In this document: positions 1-11,401 of the stretch, one piece after another
How positions within the stretch are numbered: the stretch's first letter is position 1
Layout: each line of letters starts with the position of its first letter
Origin: Granulosicoccus antarcticus IMCC3135
GTDB taxonomy: Bacteria; Pseudomonadota; Gammaproteobacteria; Granulosicoccales; Granulosicoccaceae
Assembly: GCF_002215215.1 (NCBI RefSeq)
Contig: NZ_CP018632.1
Coordinates: forward strand, 3,592,501 to 3,656,500
DNA: 64,000 bases
Direction of reading: 5' to 3'
The notes under the pieces: generated by a model
The model's database searches: none
Told to the model about the DNA's origin: nothing
What the model saw: only the letters and a program-made list of their open reading frames with translations
Program-made: the position numbers and the translations under genes

Positions 1-2
1 CC

Positions 3-1058
3 AATGCTTTTACCCGAACGGCCCTGATGGGTAATCTGTTGCAGGACCCAGAGATCGCCCATGAATTCTCAGGAGCGGTTTTTATCGATCGAATGCTGCA
101 ATTTGAACGGGCATGGACCGAGGCACTAAAGACAACAGGGGCTGTTGATGAGGCTGCCGCAGACATCGCGTTGCAGGCAATGGATGCGTTTGCGCCTGAT
201 ATTGACGTTCTGGGCAGAGCCTCTGAGGTCGATGGTTTGCCTGTACCGGAATTGGTGCGGCAACTCAGAGCGGGGCTGCCCGAAAAAGCTCAGGCCGCGA
301 TCCATACGGGGGCGACCAGTCAGGACGTCATTGATACGAGCATGATCCTCACCGCCTGCTCGGTATTAAACCTGTTTGAATGGCGCGCCAGGGCACTGCT
401 GGAATGTCTGGATGATCTTGCCACGCGTTTTGCGGATAACCCCATCATGGGGCGAACCCGGATGCAGGCAGCACTACCCATTATGGCAGGTGACCGGATT
501 GAAGACTGGCGCACCCCGCTGGCTGCGCATTTTGATCAATTGCCGGAGCTCATCGAACGAATCAGTATCGTGCAGGTAGGTGGCGCGGTCGGACTTCGCG
601 CAACCTCCGGCAGCTGCGATGAAAATATCGCTACCTGCGTGGCTGAGTTGCTCAAGCTGAGAGTATTCCCTGTCTGGCACACTGATCGCTCTGTCATGCT
701 GGATATAGGCCATTGGCTGACAAAAATTACCGGAACGTTGGGGAAGGTCGGGCAGGACATTGCGCTGATGGCGCAGCAGGGCATTGACGAAATAAAGCTC
801 GATGGGGCAGGAGGTTCCTCTTCCATGCCGCACAAGCAAAATCCCATCCGGGCTGAAATACTGGTTGCATCTGCACGTGTTGTTGCTGGCCATCAGGGCA
901 TATTGGCGCAGTCCATGATTCATGAACAGGAACGCTCAGGGGCTGCCTGGGCCATCGAATGGATGACATTGCCAGCCATGTTTGAATCAACCGGGGCGAG
1001 CCTTAACAATGCGGATCATCTTTTGAGGCAGATCCGACAAATCGGATCAGGAGCGTAG
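3..1058 (+). CDS. pcaB: 3-carboxy-cis,cis-muconate cycloisomerase, 5' end cut by the window
   Basis: Cycloisomerase of the protocatechuate branch of the beta-ketoadipate pathway, converting 3-carboxy-cis,cis-muconate to 4-carboxymuconolactone in the cytoplasm. It belongs to the fumarase/aspartase superfamily: the signature GGSSSMPHKQNP lies at about bases 808-845, and the HTGATSQDVIDTS block near residues 93-105 is the other conserved substrate-binding segment. The reading frame stays open to the first bases of the window, and the upstream residues (NAFTRTAL) fit a PcaB N-terminus, so the ATG at 27 is probably not the start. The visible 343 residues approach the shorter, alphaproteobacterial-type PcaB length. 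It is convergent with pcaQ and belongs functionally with pcaDCHG downstream, although it is not in the same transcript. Confidence 0.9.
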   Translation, partial: NAFTRTALMGNLLQDPEIAHEFSGAVFIDRMLQFERAWTEALKTTGAVDEAAADIALQAMDAFAPDIDVLGRASEVDGLPVPELVRQLRAGLPEKAQAAIHTGATSQDVIDTSMILTACSVLNLFEWRARALLECLDDLATRFADNPIMGRTRMQAALPIMAGDRIEDWRTPLAAHFDQLPELIERISIVQVGGAVGLRATSGSCDENIATCVAELLKLRVFPVWHTDRSVMLDIGHWLTKITGTLGKVGQDIALMAQQGIDEIKLDGAGGSSSMPHKQNPIRAEILVASARVVAGHQGILAQSMIHEQERSGAAWAIEWMTLPAMFESTGASLNNADHLLRQIRQIGSGA

Positions 1059-1092
1059 GTGCGTACAAACTGCATAGCTGCCTTTCAACTGA

Positions 1093-3286
<2,194 letters not shown>

Positions 3287-3287
<1 letters not shown>

Positions 3288-4075
3288 TGAAGGTGCTCAA
3301 GGCAAACGGCATTGCGATGCATTGGCGTGAAGACGGGAACCCGGATGGAATGCCGGTCATCTTCGCCAATTCTCTTGGCACTGATCTGAGGATGTGGGAC
3401 GAGCTTCTGCCATTGCTGCCTAAGGAGTACCGTTATTTGCGCTATGACGTGCGTGGTCATGGCCTGACACAGGCGAGTGATGGGCCGTATTCGATGGAGT
3501 TGCTCACCGCAGATGCAGGGGCGCTGATTGATGAGTTGCAAGTGGGCCCTGTCATTTTTGTCGGCTTGTCGATCGGCGGCATGATCGGCCAGGGGCTTGC
3601 TGCATCGCGGCCCGATCTGGTCAAAGCACTGGTCTTGTCAAACACCGCTGCCCGCATGGGCACTGCCGAGATGTGGGATGCACGAATAGCGCAGATAATG
3701 CAAGGCGGGATAGAGGGTTCGGCTGATGCGATTCTGGATCGCTGGTTTGGAGCAGAGTTCCGTGAATCACCGCAGATATCTGCCTGGCGCGCCATGCTTA
3801 CACGCACGCCGCAGGCAGGATATCTGGGGTGCTGCGCTGCACTGGCAGATGCCGATTTGAGCGCATCGACCGGCACACTGCGCCTGCCAACGCTTGGCAT
3901 TGCAGGGTCTGAAGACGGGGCCAGTCCACCTGATCTTGTTGCAGCGACGTGCAAGCTGATTGAGGGCGCGGCATGCCATGTCATCTCTGGCGCAGGACAT
4001 CTTCCCTGCGTTGAGAAGCCTTGCGACTATGCGGCCATTTTATCGCCATTTCTAAAGGAGCATGCAAATGCCTGA
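3287..4075 (+). CDS. pcaD: 3-oxoadipate enol-lactonase
   Basis: Alpha/beta hydrolase of 262 residues that opens 3-oxoadipate enol-lactone to beta-ketoadipate. The nucleophile elbow GLSIGG places Ser95; Asp210 and His238 (GAGHLP) complete the expected triad. Its ATG overlaps the pobA stop by one base and its 3' end overlaps pcaC by eight bases, which indicates translational coupling. No C-terminal PcaC fusion is present, unlike the PcaL fusion of some actinobacteria. Confidence 0.93.
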
Positions 4076-4448
4076 TCGTTTTGACACCGGTATGGCCATT
4101 CGTCGGGAGGTGCTGGGCGATGCCCATGTTGATCGCACCGAAGCCAACAAGTCAGGCTTTGATGAGCCGTTCCAACGCATGATCACGGAAGGTGCCTGGG
4201 GCACATTGTGGGCGGACGATACGATCTCACGGCGTGACCGTTCCCTGCTGACACTGGCACTGCTGGCTGCGATGGGGAATTTTGAAGAAATCCCGATGCA
4301 TATCCGCGCCAGCCGCAATACCGGAGCACGTCCTGATGAAATCCTGCAGGCATTCATGCATGTGGCGGTCTATGCTGGAGTACCCAAGGCGAACCATGCC
4401 ATCAAACTTGCCAAGGAAACATTCAAGGAAATGGGAGTCGAAGTATGA
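4068..4448 (+). CDS. pcaC: 4-carboxymuconolactone decarboxylase
   Basis: Small all-helical decarboxylase (126 residues from this start) that turns 4-carboxymuconolactone into 3-oxoadipate enol-lactone. The family core [20 protein letters not shown] is clear, as is the C-terminal block containing HVAVYAGVP. Two ATGs are possible, 4062 and 4068; the second is preferred because the AAGGAG ribosome binding site at 4055-4060 is seven bases before it and only one base before the first. It overlaps pcaD upstream and shares ATGA with pcaH downstream. Confidence 0.93.
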   Translation: MPDRFDTGMAIRREVLGDAHVDRTEANKSGFDEPFQRMITEGAWGTLWADDTISRRDRSLLTLALLAAMGNFEEIPMHIRASRNTGARPDEILQAFMHVAVYAGVPKANHAIKLAKETFKEMGVEV

Positions 4449-5182
4449 GCCTGATCAAACAGACTGGCGGATTTGTTCCGCGTGATCGTAGCTGGCAGCC
4501 TGATGCGCTGACCCCGACTTACAAAACCAGCATAAAACGTAGTCCGCAGGCCGCGTTGCTGTCATTTCCGACGACGTTGAGCGAAGAAACCTCTCCTGTT
4601 TTCGGACACAATCTGATCGGCGAGCTCGATAACGATCTGATATTGAACTACGCGCATGCAGGGGAAAGCGCTATTGGCCCGCGTATTATCGTATATGGGC
4701 GTGTGCTGGACGAGATGGGGCGTGGGGTGCCGGGGGCTTTGGTGGAATTCTGGCAGGCCAACGCAGGTGGACGTTATCGCCACAAGAAAGAAAGCTACCT
4801 TGCAGCGCTTGATCCGAACTTCGGGGGATGTGGGCGGACGATTACGGCTGAGGACGGATCTTATGAATTCCGCACTGTTCAGCCGGGTCCATATCCTTGG
4901 CCTAATGGCATGAATGATTGGCGTCCGGCACATATACATTTTTCGCTTTTCGGGCATGGTTTTGCGCAACGGCTGATCACTCAGATGTATTTTGAAGGAG
5001 ACCCGCACATCAAGCTTTGCCCCATTGCGGGAGCACTCAACAACCAGAAAGCTATCGACGCGTTGACGGCGCTGCTGGACATGCACCGGACGGTTCCTAT
5101 GGACAGCCGTGCTTTCAAATTCGACATCGTGCTGCGCGGCCAACGCCAGACATACTTCGAAAACCGAAAAGAGGGTCTTTGA
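4445..5182 (+). CDS. pcaH: Protocatechuate 3,4-dioxygenase, beta subunit
   Basis: Iron-carrying subunit (245 residues) of the intradiol dioxygenase that cleaves protocatechuate to 3-carboxy-cis,cis-muconate. The four Fe(III) ligands of the family can be placed: Tyr111 (GGRYRH), Tyr150 (QPGPYPWP), His163 and His165 (RPAHIHFS). The long N-terminal arm before the dioxygenase core (about residues 1-70) is typical of the beta chain. The ATG overlaps the pcaC stop (ATGA) and pcaG starts two bases after its stop, as expected for subunits made in equal amounts. Confidence 0.95.
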   Translation: MSLIKQTGGFVPRDRSWQPDALTPTYKTSIKRSPQAALLSFPTTLSEETSPVFGHNLIGELDNDLILNYAHAGESAIGPRIIVYGRVLDEMGRGVPGALVEFWQANAGGRYRHKKESYLAALDPNFGGCGRTITAEDGSYEFRTVQPGPYPWPNGMNDWRPAHIHFSLFGHGFAQRLITQMYFEGDPHIKLCPIAGALNNQKAIDALTALLDMHRTVPMDSRAFKFDIVLRGQRQTYFENRKEGL

Positions 5183-5184
5183 TC

Positions 5185-5799
5185 ATGGTGCAAAAACTTG
5201 AATACCTGCGCGAGAGTCCTAGTCAGACTGCCGGGCCCTATGTACATATCGGATGCATGCCGAACTTTACGGGTATTGATGCTTACGGTGGAGACCTCGG
5301 TACGCACATGAAGACGGGCCCTGTACAAGGGCAGGAGATTACGATCACCGGTATCGTTTATGACGGCATGAATACGCCGTTGCGCGATGCGATGATTGAA
5401 ATCTGGCAACCTGATGCAGCAGGTCTGTTCCCGTCGGCTAATGAAACCCGTGGTCAGCCCGATCCGAACTTCACCGGATGGGGCCGTTCACCGGGAGACT
5501 CGAGCACAGGTGAGTTTGCGTTTCATACGGTAAAACCTGGTGCGGTACCTTATCCTGATGGGCGGATGCAAGCGCCACATATCACCGCATGGGTTGTCGC
5601 ACGTGGCATCAACATCGGCCTGCATACCCGTATCTACTTTGAGGATGAAGTCGATTCCAATGCGGCGGATCCGATTCTGAGTCGCATTGAACATCCAAGC
5701 CGTATTCCTACCTTGCTGGCAAAAAAGACTGGTGAGGGCGCGTACCGGTTCGACATCTATCTACAAGGTCCCAACGAGACCATCTTCTTTGACATATGA
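5185..5799 (+). CDS. pcaG: Protocatechuate 3,4-dioxygenase, alpha subunit
   Basis: Alpha subunit (204 residues) of protocatechuate 3,4-dioxygenase, which shapes the substrate pocket but does not hold the iron. It has the intradiol dioxygenase fold (IEIWQPDAAG, PDPNFTGWGR, and HTVKPGAVPYPDG) with APHITAWVVARG where the beta chain has its His-x-His iron ligands. The open frame runs upstream into pcaH, but the ATG at 5185 with GAGGG about nine bases upstream gives the normal family length. Its TGA overlaps an ATG at 5796, an alternative start for the next gene. Confidence 0.94.
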   Translation: MVQKLEYLRESPSQTAGPYVHIGCMPNFTGIDAYGGDLGTHMKTGPVQGQEITITGIVYDGMNTPLRDAMIEIWQPDAAGLFPSANETRGQPDPNFTGWGRSPGDSSTGEFAFHTVKPGAVPYPDGRMQAPHITAWVVARGINIGLHTRIYFEDEVDSNAADPILSRIEHPSRIPTLLAKKTGEGAYRFDIYLQGPNETIFFDI

Positions 5800-5807
5800 G
5801 GTCCTCA

Positions 5808-6632
5808 ATGAGCAATCCATGCATTATCTGCGTCGCCATCACCGGATCTCTCCCGACAAAAGAAAACAATCCGGCAGTGCCTATCACGATATCCGAACAA
5901 ATTGAAAGCACGCAGGAGGCCTTTGAGGCTGGGGCATCAATCGCCCACTGCCATGTGCGCGACGAGGCAGGCAAACCGACGTCTGATCCGGATCGTTTTG
6001 CCCGGCTCAAGGAGGGGCTGGAAAAGCATTGCCCTGGCATGATCGTGCAACTTTCCACGGGTGGGCGTTCTGGTGCCGGAAAGGAGCGCGGAGGAATGCT
6101 GTCGTTGTCGCCGGATATGGCATCCTTGTCCGTGGGTTCCAACAATTTCCCCACGCGTGTCTACGAGAACAGCCCTGACCTGGTGGACTGGTTGGCCTCC
6201 GAAATGATCACCCATGACGTTAAACCCGAGATCGAAGCGTTCGATCTGGGTCATATCGTTCAGGCAACGCGGATGGCCGCCGACGGGCGTCTGAAGGGGC
6301 CACTTTATGTGCAGTTCGTTATGGGTGTGAAGAATTCGATGCCTGCCGATGAGCCTATTTTCGACTTCTACATCGAAACACTGAAACGCCTTGCACCTGA
6401 TGCACAATGGTGTGCAGCAGGAATCGGACCGGCACAGCTGAAGATCAATGAATGGTCGATTGCGAAGGGTGGACACACCCGAACGGGACTGGAAGACAAC
6501 GTGCGATTGGACCGCGACACCCTGGCGCCGTCCAACGCCGCGCTGGTTCGTCGAGCGGTCGATCTATGCGAAAAACATGAACGCCCCGTCGCCACATGGC
6601 AACAAGCACGGGATATCCTGAATTTGCAGTAA
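5808..6632 (+). CDS. Beta-keto acid cleavage enzyme (BKACE, DUF849)
   Basis: Zinc-dependent enzyme of 274 residues in the DUF849/3-keto-5-aminohexanoate cleavage family, which condenses a beta-keto acid with acetyl-CoA to give acetoacetate and a new acyl-CoA. The metal site is visible as His47 and His49 (AHCHVRD) and Glu229 (GLEDN). Other landmarks are QLSTGG near residue 81 and MASLSVGSNNFP near 104. ATG 5808 has GAGGT five bases upstream; ATG 5796, overlapping the pcaG stop, is the alternative. As last gene of the pobA-pca operon its likely substrate is beta-ketoadipate, giving succinyl-CoA and acetoacetate (inference; beta-ketoadipate-active BKACEs are known). Confidence 0.88.
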   Translation: MSNPCIICVAITGSLPTKENNPAVPITISEQIESTQEAFEAGASIAHCHVRDEAGKPTSDPDRFARLKEGLEKHCPGMIVQLSTGGRSGAGKERGGMLSLSPDMASLSVGSNNFPTRVYENSPDLVDWLASEMITHDVKPEIEAFDLGHIVQATRMAADGRLKGPLYVQFVMGVKNSMPADEPIFDFYIETLKRLAPDAQWCAAGIGPAQLKINEWSIAKGGHTRTGLEDNVRLDRDTLAPSNAALVRRAVDLCEKHERPVATWQQARDILNLQ

Positions 6633-6634
6633 AT

Positions 6635-7534
6635 TCAGGCTGTTTTTCCTTCTTTCATTTTTACCAGGCCGGCAAGCAGGGTGTTGAGGGGTACGTCGAC
6701 GGACAATTCGGCACCGCGCGTTGCGACATAACCGTTGAGTGCATCAATCTCAGTGCGTCGTCCTGCCTCGATATCTTGCAGCATCGAAGGCTTGTGCGCA
6801 CCATGGGCGCCAAGCGCGAATTCTATCTGTCTGGCAACCGCCGTTCTATCCGTTTCTATCCCTTCCGTCTGTCCAAGAAGCAGAACTTCTGCTGCAATAC
6901 TGTCGGCCAATTCCTGACCTATGAAGTTTGCGATATCACCCACTGTGCCCTCGCCAAGTGCAGCAGTTGCATTCATTGCACAGTTAAAAGCAGCTTTTTG
7001 CCAGACTTGCGACAGAGCGGAGGTTGTTTGCTCCATGCCGCCTCTCGCCAGTGAACCTGCCAGCGCGGCGGCGGGGCCGTTGTCCTCAAGCGCGTTGAAC
7101 GGCGTGTAGGCCATGCCATGGCTTGCCACGTGACCCGGTCCGATCAAATCACCAGGCGTCATCGTGCAGCCAAACAAAATCTGCGCTGCGGGGACCATTG
7201 ACAGTAACCTTTCAATATTGCCCAAACCGTTTTGCAAGGTCAGCACGCAGGCGCCTGCATCGATTATCGCTTTGATGCTTTGCAGGGCTGAGTGCGAGTG
7301 CAGTGTCTTGGTTAACAGGATTACCACATCCACTTGAGAGGACTGCTCAGGTTCCATCGCGGGGATCATCAGGTGCTCAGTGCAATCATCCCAGTCGACA
7401 CGTAAGCCACTATCGCGGATTGCGGCAAGGTGGGCGATGTTCTTGTCTAGCAAGGTCACGTCAAACCCGGCCTTGTAGAGCGTTGCACCCATGACCGATC
7501 CCAATGCACCGGCACCTAAAATGGCAATTTTCAT
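6635..7534 (-). CDS. Ketopantoate reductase (ApbA/PanE) family protein
   Basis: NAD(P)-dependent 2-ketoacid reductase family protein of 299 residues. The N-terminal Rossmann motif ILGAGALGSVMGATL and the conserved block TLQNGLGN near residue 100 identify it, and the C-terminal helical domain is complete. The start at 7534 places the GxGxxG motif at residue 7; the longer open frame upstream has no family similarity. It is convergent with the BKACE gene, with a two-base gap, and lies downstream of an IclR gene on the same strand. A real role in pantothenate synthesis seems less likely than reduction of an alpha-keto acid in the neighbouring aromatic route (inference). Confidence 0.8.
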   Translation of the reverse strand: MKIAILGAGALGSVMGATLYKAGFDVTLLDKNIAHLAAIRDSGLRVDWDDCTEHLMIPAMEPEQSSQVDVVILLTKTLHSHSALQSIKAIIDAGACVLTLQNGLGNIERLLSMVPAAQILFGCTMTPGDLIGPGHVASHGMAYTPFNALEDNGPAAALAGSLARGGMEQTTSALSQVWQKAAFNCAMNATAALGEGTVGDIANFIGQELADSIAAEVLLLGQTEGIETDRTAVARQIEFALGAHGAHKPSMLQDIEAGRRTEIDALNGYVATRGAELSVDVPLNTLLAGLVKMKEGKTA

Positions 7535-7617
7535 CACTGAATTTTCTCTCTGCGAATAGACATTGGAGCACTCCCGGACTTGGCACAAGAGTGGCTGTTC
7601 AAGAAGGTTGGGCGTCG

Positions 7618-8340
7618 TCAAGCCCTTACCAGTAAGGCCTTGATTCGTTCTGCCATCGCCAGAAGTACCGGGAGGCTACGCACCACCATCGGGTCATCGA
7701 AGCGATGGAGCATGCCAAATGTGCTCAGCGTAAATACAATCTCGCCACTGGCACTCTTTACGGGAACTGACAATGCGCCGATATCAGGTTCGTTCTCACC
7801 CCGGTTGCACGCATATCCGCAGGTCTCGATTTGATCCAGATCCAGCGATTCACTTGTCTGGCCATCTTGCAACCACTGGGCTCGCTGCGCAGACTCCATG
7901 CCTGCCAGCCACAGCTTGCCCTGCGCCGATGATGCCATCGGTAAAACCGTTCCAACGCTGATGTTGACTGATATTGAACGACTGGATGCGGCAACTGCAA
8001 TACAGGTCGGACCGCTTCGTCCCAGGCGGCTGACCATGACCGACTCGTTCAGACCAAGCGCCAGCTCCTCAATGAGCGGGCTGATGCGTGCGGCGATCCG
8101 GTTCGAGGCCTTGGCCACAGAGCCCAGCTCCTCCATCACAGGTCCGAGCGAGAAACTGCCTCTGCGATAAGTGACAACAGCGCCTGCCTCTTCCAGACTG
8201 AGCAGCAGTCTGTGCGCTGTCGCATGTGTCATTCCCAACTCGGAGGCAACCGTCTTTGCGGAGATGTCCGGTCGTTCTTTTGTGATCAGGCGCAGGATGC
8301 TAAAGGCCTTCAATATGGAGCCGTTCAGAGGTGTACTCAT
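7618..8340 (-). CDS. IclR-family transcriptional regulator
   Basis: IclR-type regulator of 240 residues: winged helix-turn-helix at about residues 8-70 (KTVASELGMTHATAHRLLLSLEEAG) and the C-terminal ligand-binding domain. The start at 8340 is chosen because AAGGA lies just upstream and the HTH then begins at the expected place; the longer open frame crosses the AT-rich intergenic region. It diverges from the decarboxylase-TRAP-dehydrogenase operon and so probably controls it, perhaps in response to a hydroxy-aromatic acid (inference). Confidence 0.85.
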   Translation of the reverse strand: MSTPLNGSILKAFSILRLITKERPDISAKTVASELGMTHATAHRLLLSLEEAGAVVTYRRGSFSLGPVMEELGSVAKASNRIAARISPLIEELALGLNESVMVSRLGRSGPTCIAVAASSRSISVNISVGTVLPMASSAQGKLWLAGMESAQRAQWLQDGQTSESLDLDQIETCGYACNRGENEPDIGALSVPVKSASGEIVFTLSTFGMLHRFDDPMVVRSLPVLLAMAERIKALLVRA

Positions 8341-8428
8341 GCGTTTTCCTTTCAGGGGCGGCAATGGGTTTATTGGACGAAGCAGTAACTTGACAGAAGT
8401 ACGTGAATATTGGATACTTTTTTTTTGA

Positions 8429-8455
8429 GATATATATATTATTATATAAGATATC
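8429..8455. promoter_or_regulatory. AT-rich imperfect palindrome in the IclR/decarboxylase spacer
   Basis: The 231-base spacer between the divergent IclR and decarboxylase genes has an A/T-only core flanked by GATAT and ATATC, preceded by a run of nine T. It could be the IclR operator and the decarboxylase operon promoter. Low-complexity A/T sequence makes such palindromes easy to find by chance. Confidence 0.25.
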
Positions 8456-8571
8456 ACGAGCGAAAGTTGAACCATGCTGCAGTGCTGTCCGGTCATAGGT
8501 AGTCGGTGCATAGGATGCTTTCAGTTATCTCCACTCAGTATCTACACACTTCTTAAACAGGTTGAGGCGCA

Positions 8572-10296
8572 ATGCCAGAGGATGACAAGAACGACTCGAT
8601 AACGGCTGGTGGCGCGATATTCGGTAAGCTCAAGGCTCTTGGCGTCGACTATGTTTTTGCCAATTCGGGTACCGATTTTCCTCCCATTATCGAAGGCCTG
8701 ATTGAAGCCACGCACAGCGGAGTAGACCTGCCAGTTCCTGTGACGGTGCCACATGAAATGGCTGCTGTGAGTATGGCGCATGGTTTTTTCCAGATTTCAG
8801 GGCGCATGCAGGCCGTCATGCTGCACACGAACGTAGGTCTTTCCAACGGCGCGACGGGTGCGATCAACGCATCGTGTGATCACATCCCGATGATGCTGAT
8901 GTCCGGGCGCACTCCCGTCATGGAAAAGGACCGTTTTGGCGCGCGTACCGTGCCGATTGGCTGGGGTCAGGAAATGTTCGACCAGACAGCTTTGGTACGT
9001 GAGGCTTCGAAATGGGACTATGAATTGCGCTTTCCCGAGCAGGTCTCTGAGCTCTTTGATCGAGGCTGGGCGATCGCAAATTCCACCCCTAAGGGGCCGA
9101 TCTACCTGAGCTTGCCACGTGAAGTGCTGTGCGGACAGACTCCCCGCGAAGGGTTGGATCAGTCCTCGATCATGGCACCAGTTGTGGCCGCACCGGATCC
9201 TGTGTCGCTCAAACGAGCCGCCGAATTACTGGCAGGGGCCAAAACACCTCTCATCATCAGTCAGCGTGGTGCAGGTAGTGAATCTGCATTCAATGCATTG
9301 GCAGAATTTGTACAGGACTGGGCAATACCGTTGTCGCACTACTGGGCTAACCAGTTGTCAATTGCGGTGTCAAATCCGATGCAAGTTGGCGTGGCTCCTG
9401 AGGCGCTGTTAGCACAGGCTGATGTAATTCTGGTAATCAATAGTCTTGCACCCTGGTGGCCCGACAAGGTGACACTGCAGCAGAATGTGCGTGTGATCCA
9501 CCTAGGCCCGGATCCGCTGTTCACCCGAACTCCCGTGCGCAACTTTCGCGCTGATGTAACATTGGTCGGGGAAACCGCACCCAGTATTCATGCGCTGATC
9601 GAGACGATGTCAAGCTGTCAGCGCGACGAGTCGTTGATTGCAACCCGCCGTGAGAAAATTACCGCGCTATCACATGAAAACCGCGAAGCCGTGTTCAAAG
9701 CTGCAGAGAGTGGCCGTCTCGGTCCAATGAGCAAGGAGTGGGTCAGCCTGTGTCTGGGGCGTGCGATAAAAGGACGTAAGGCGTCAGTGTTTCACGAACT
9801 AGGGTGCCCGCTACTGCCGCTCGATCTTGATCAGCATCTGAGCTATTTTCAAGAACCTCATTCGGGTGGCCTTGGCTGGGGATTCCCCGCTGCGCTCGGC
9901 GCACAACTTGCGGATAGAGAGCGTTTGATTTTCGCCACAATGGGCGACGGCAGCTATATGTTCGCCAACCCCACCGTCTGCCATCAGATCGCCGAGGCGA
10001 TGGAATTGCCTGTCATCGTGCTGGTATTGAACAATGAGGAATGGGGCGCTGTCCGCAGCTCTGTGGAAGGGTTGTACAGTAAAGGTCATGCGGTCAAATC
10101 CAATCAGGTGCCGTTGACTTCACTCAAACCCAGCCCCGACTTCACGCGCACCGCCGAGGCGAGCCGCGCTTATACCGAGACGGTGACACAAGGCGCAGAC
10201 CTGCCCGACGCACTTGATCGTGCGATTCGCGTGGCCACCGAAGAGAAGCGGCATGTACTACTCAATATCGCGATAGAGCCGGCAGCCGCACACTAA
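8572..10296 (+). CDS. Benzoylformate-decarboxylase-like ThDP enzyme
   Basis: Thiamine-diphosphate enzyme of 574 residues with the three-domain layout of acetolactate synthase and benzoylformate decarboxylase. Visible landmarks are the cofactor-activating Glu62 (VPHEMAAVSMAHG), His85 (LHTNVGLSNG, aligned with the active-site LHS segment of benzoylformate decarboxylase), and the ThDP/Mg motif GDGS at 458-461 with the paired Asn about 27 residues later (VLNNEEWG). The linked alpha-hydroxy acid dehydrogenase and TRAP transporter suggest decarboxylation of an aryl-glyoxylate such as 4-hydroxybenzoylformate to the aldehyde (inference). A general acetolactate synthase role is unlikely, as no regulatory subunit is present. 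GAGG precedes the ATG. Confidence 0.8.
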   Translation: MPEDDKNDSITAGGAIFGKLKALGVDYVFANSGTDFPPIIEGLIEATHSGVDLPVPVTVPHEMAAVSMAHGFFQISGRMQAVMLHTNVGLSNGATGAINASCDHIPMMLMSGRTPVMEKDRFGARTVPIGWGQEMFDQTALVREASKWDYELRFPEQVSELFDRGWAIANSTPKGPIYLSLPREVLCGQTPREGLDQSSIMAPVVAAPDPVSLKRAAELLAGAKTPLIISQRGAGSESAFNALAEFVQDWAIPLSHYWANQLSIAVSNPMQVGVAPEALLAQADVILVINSLAPWWPDKVTLQQNVRVIHLGPDPLFTRTPVRNFRADVTLVGETAPSIHALIETMSSCQRDESLIATRREKITALSHENREAVFKAAESGRLGPMSKEWVSLCLGRAIKGRKASVFHELGCPLLPLDLDQHLSYFQEPHSGGLGWGFPAALGAQLADRERLIFATMGDGSYMFANPTVCHQIAEAMELPVIVLVLNNEEWGAVRSSVEGLYSKGHAVKSNQVPLTSLKPSPDFTRTAEASRAYTETVTQGADLPDALDRAIRVATEEKRHVLLNIAIEPAAAH

Positions 10297-10360
10297 AAAG
10301 AATCTTGACCGCCAGGGCTTTTCGCCTTGATCCATTAAGCATGTGTAGGGAGAACAATAC

Positions 10361-11401
10361 ATGATGACTCGAAGAACGACTATCGCCGCCATGGTGCTTG
10401 GTCTGGCCGCATTCGGCGCACAAGGTGCGCTGGCCGCCGATCATGAATTCAAGCTTCACCAGTTTCTGGGTGCCAACGCACCTGCTCAAACAAAGATGTT
10501 GCAGCCTTGGGCAGATGCTGTCGCCGAGGCTTCGGGCGGTAAGGTCCATATTGAAATATTTCCATCGATGACCCTGGGTGGGCGCCCTCCGGAGCTGATC
10601 TCACAGGTGCGTGACGGCGTAGTAGATCTGGTCTGGACGGTAAACGGCTACACACCAGGCCTTTTCCCGCGAACCGAAGTATTCGAACTACCGACTGTCT
10701 ACACAAACGATCCGGCCGCAACCAACATGGCATTGGCCGACATTTTCGAGAGCGATCTGAAGGAAGAATACAAGGGTGTTGAAGTCATGTTCCTGCATGT
10801 CCACGCAGGCCAGGGCATCCATATGCGCGATACCGCAGTACGCAGTCCTGCTGATATGGCTGGCAAAAAAATGCGTATTCCCACTCGGACAGGCGGATGG
10901 ATCATAGAGGCACTGGGTGCATCACCGGCCGCAATGCCCGTGCCTGAGCTTCCACCAGCCTTGCAAAAAGGCGTAGTGGATGGCGCATTCATTCCGTGGG
11001 AAATCATTCCTCCGCTCAAGATCCAGGAGCAGACTCAATATCAGATCGAAGGCGCAGATGAAGCCCGCTTCGGCAACACTGTGTTTCAGGTGTCCATGAA
11101 CCAGGCGCGTTGGGATGGCCTTCCTGAAGAAATTCAACAGGCGTTCCGTTCAGCATCTGGTGGCGACTGGCCGGAGAAGGTCGGTGAAATCTGGCGTGAA
11201 GCCGATGATTTTGGCATCAAGATGGCGGTCGACAGCGGCAATGAACACATCATGCTGACCGAGGAGGAGACCGCAGCCTTCGATAAGGCGCTGCTACCGG
11301 TGGTTGATCGCTGGATAGAGGAGGTAGACGCCAAGGGGATCGACGGGGCCGCATTGGTTGAAAAGGCTCGTGCCGCCACTCAAGCCCATTCAACACGTTA
11401 A
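10361..11401 (+). CDS. dctP: TRAP transporter substrate-binding protein (DctP family)
   Basis: Periplasmic receptor of a tripartite ATP-independent transporter, 346 residues. A signal peptide with an Arg pair and hydrophobic core ends at AALAADHEF-like residues (about 1-27). The family's binding core is present: the conserved Arg lies in GKKMRIPTRTGG, followed by GASPAAMPVPELPPALQKGVVDG. The ligand is probably an organic acid; context points to a (hydroxy)mandelate-type compound (inference). Its TAA overlaps the ATG of the small permease, so the three TRAP genes form one unit. Confidence 0.9.
   Translation: MMTRRTTIAAMVLGLAAFGAQGALAADHEFKLHQFLGANAPAQTKMLQPWADAVAEASGGKVHIEIFPSMTLGGRPPELISQVRDGVVDLVWTVNGYTPGLFPRTEVFELPTVYTNDPAATNMALADIFESDLKEEYKGVEVMFLHVHAGQGIHMRDTAVRSPADMAGKKMRIPTRTGGWIIEALGASPAAMPVPELPPALQKGVVDGAFIPWEIIPPLKIQEQTQYQIEGADEARFGNTVFQVSMNQARWDGLPEEIQQAFRSASGGDWPEKVGEIWREADDFGIKMAVDSGNEHIMLTEEETAAFDKALLPVVDRWIEEVDAKGIDGAALVEKARAATQAHSTR

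Noticed and set aside
473-923. Long open frames on the minus strand inside pcaB
   Set aside because: They are antisense to strongly conserved pcaB codons and have a His/Arg/Cys-rich shadow composition.
8421-8455. T-run and A/T tract considered as a transcription terminator
   Set aside because: It lies in a divergent promoter region with no upstream GC-rich stem; a promoter or operator role fits better.
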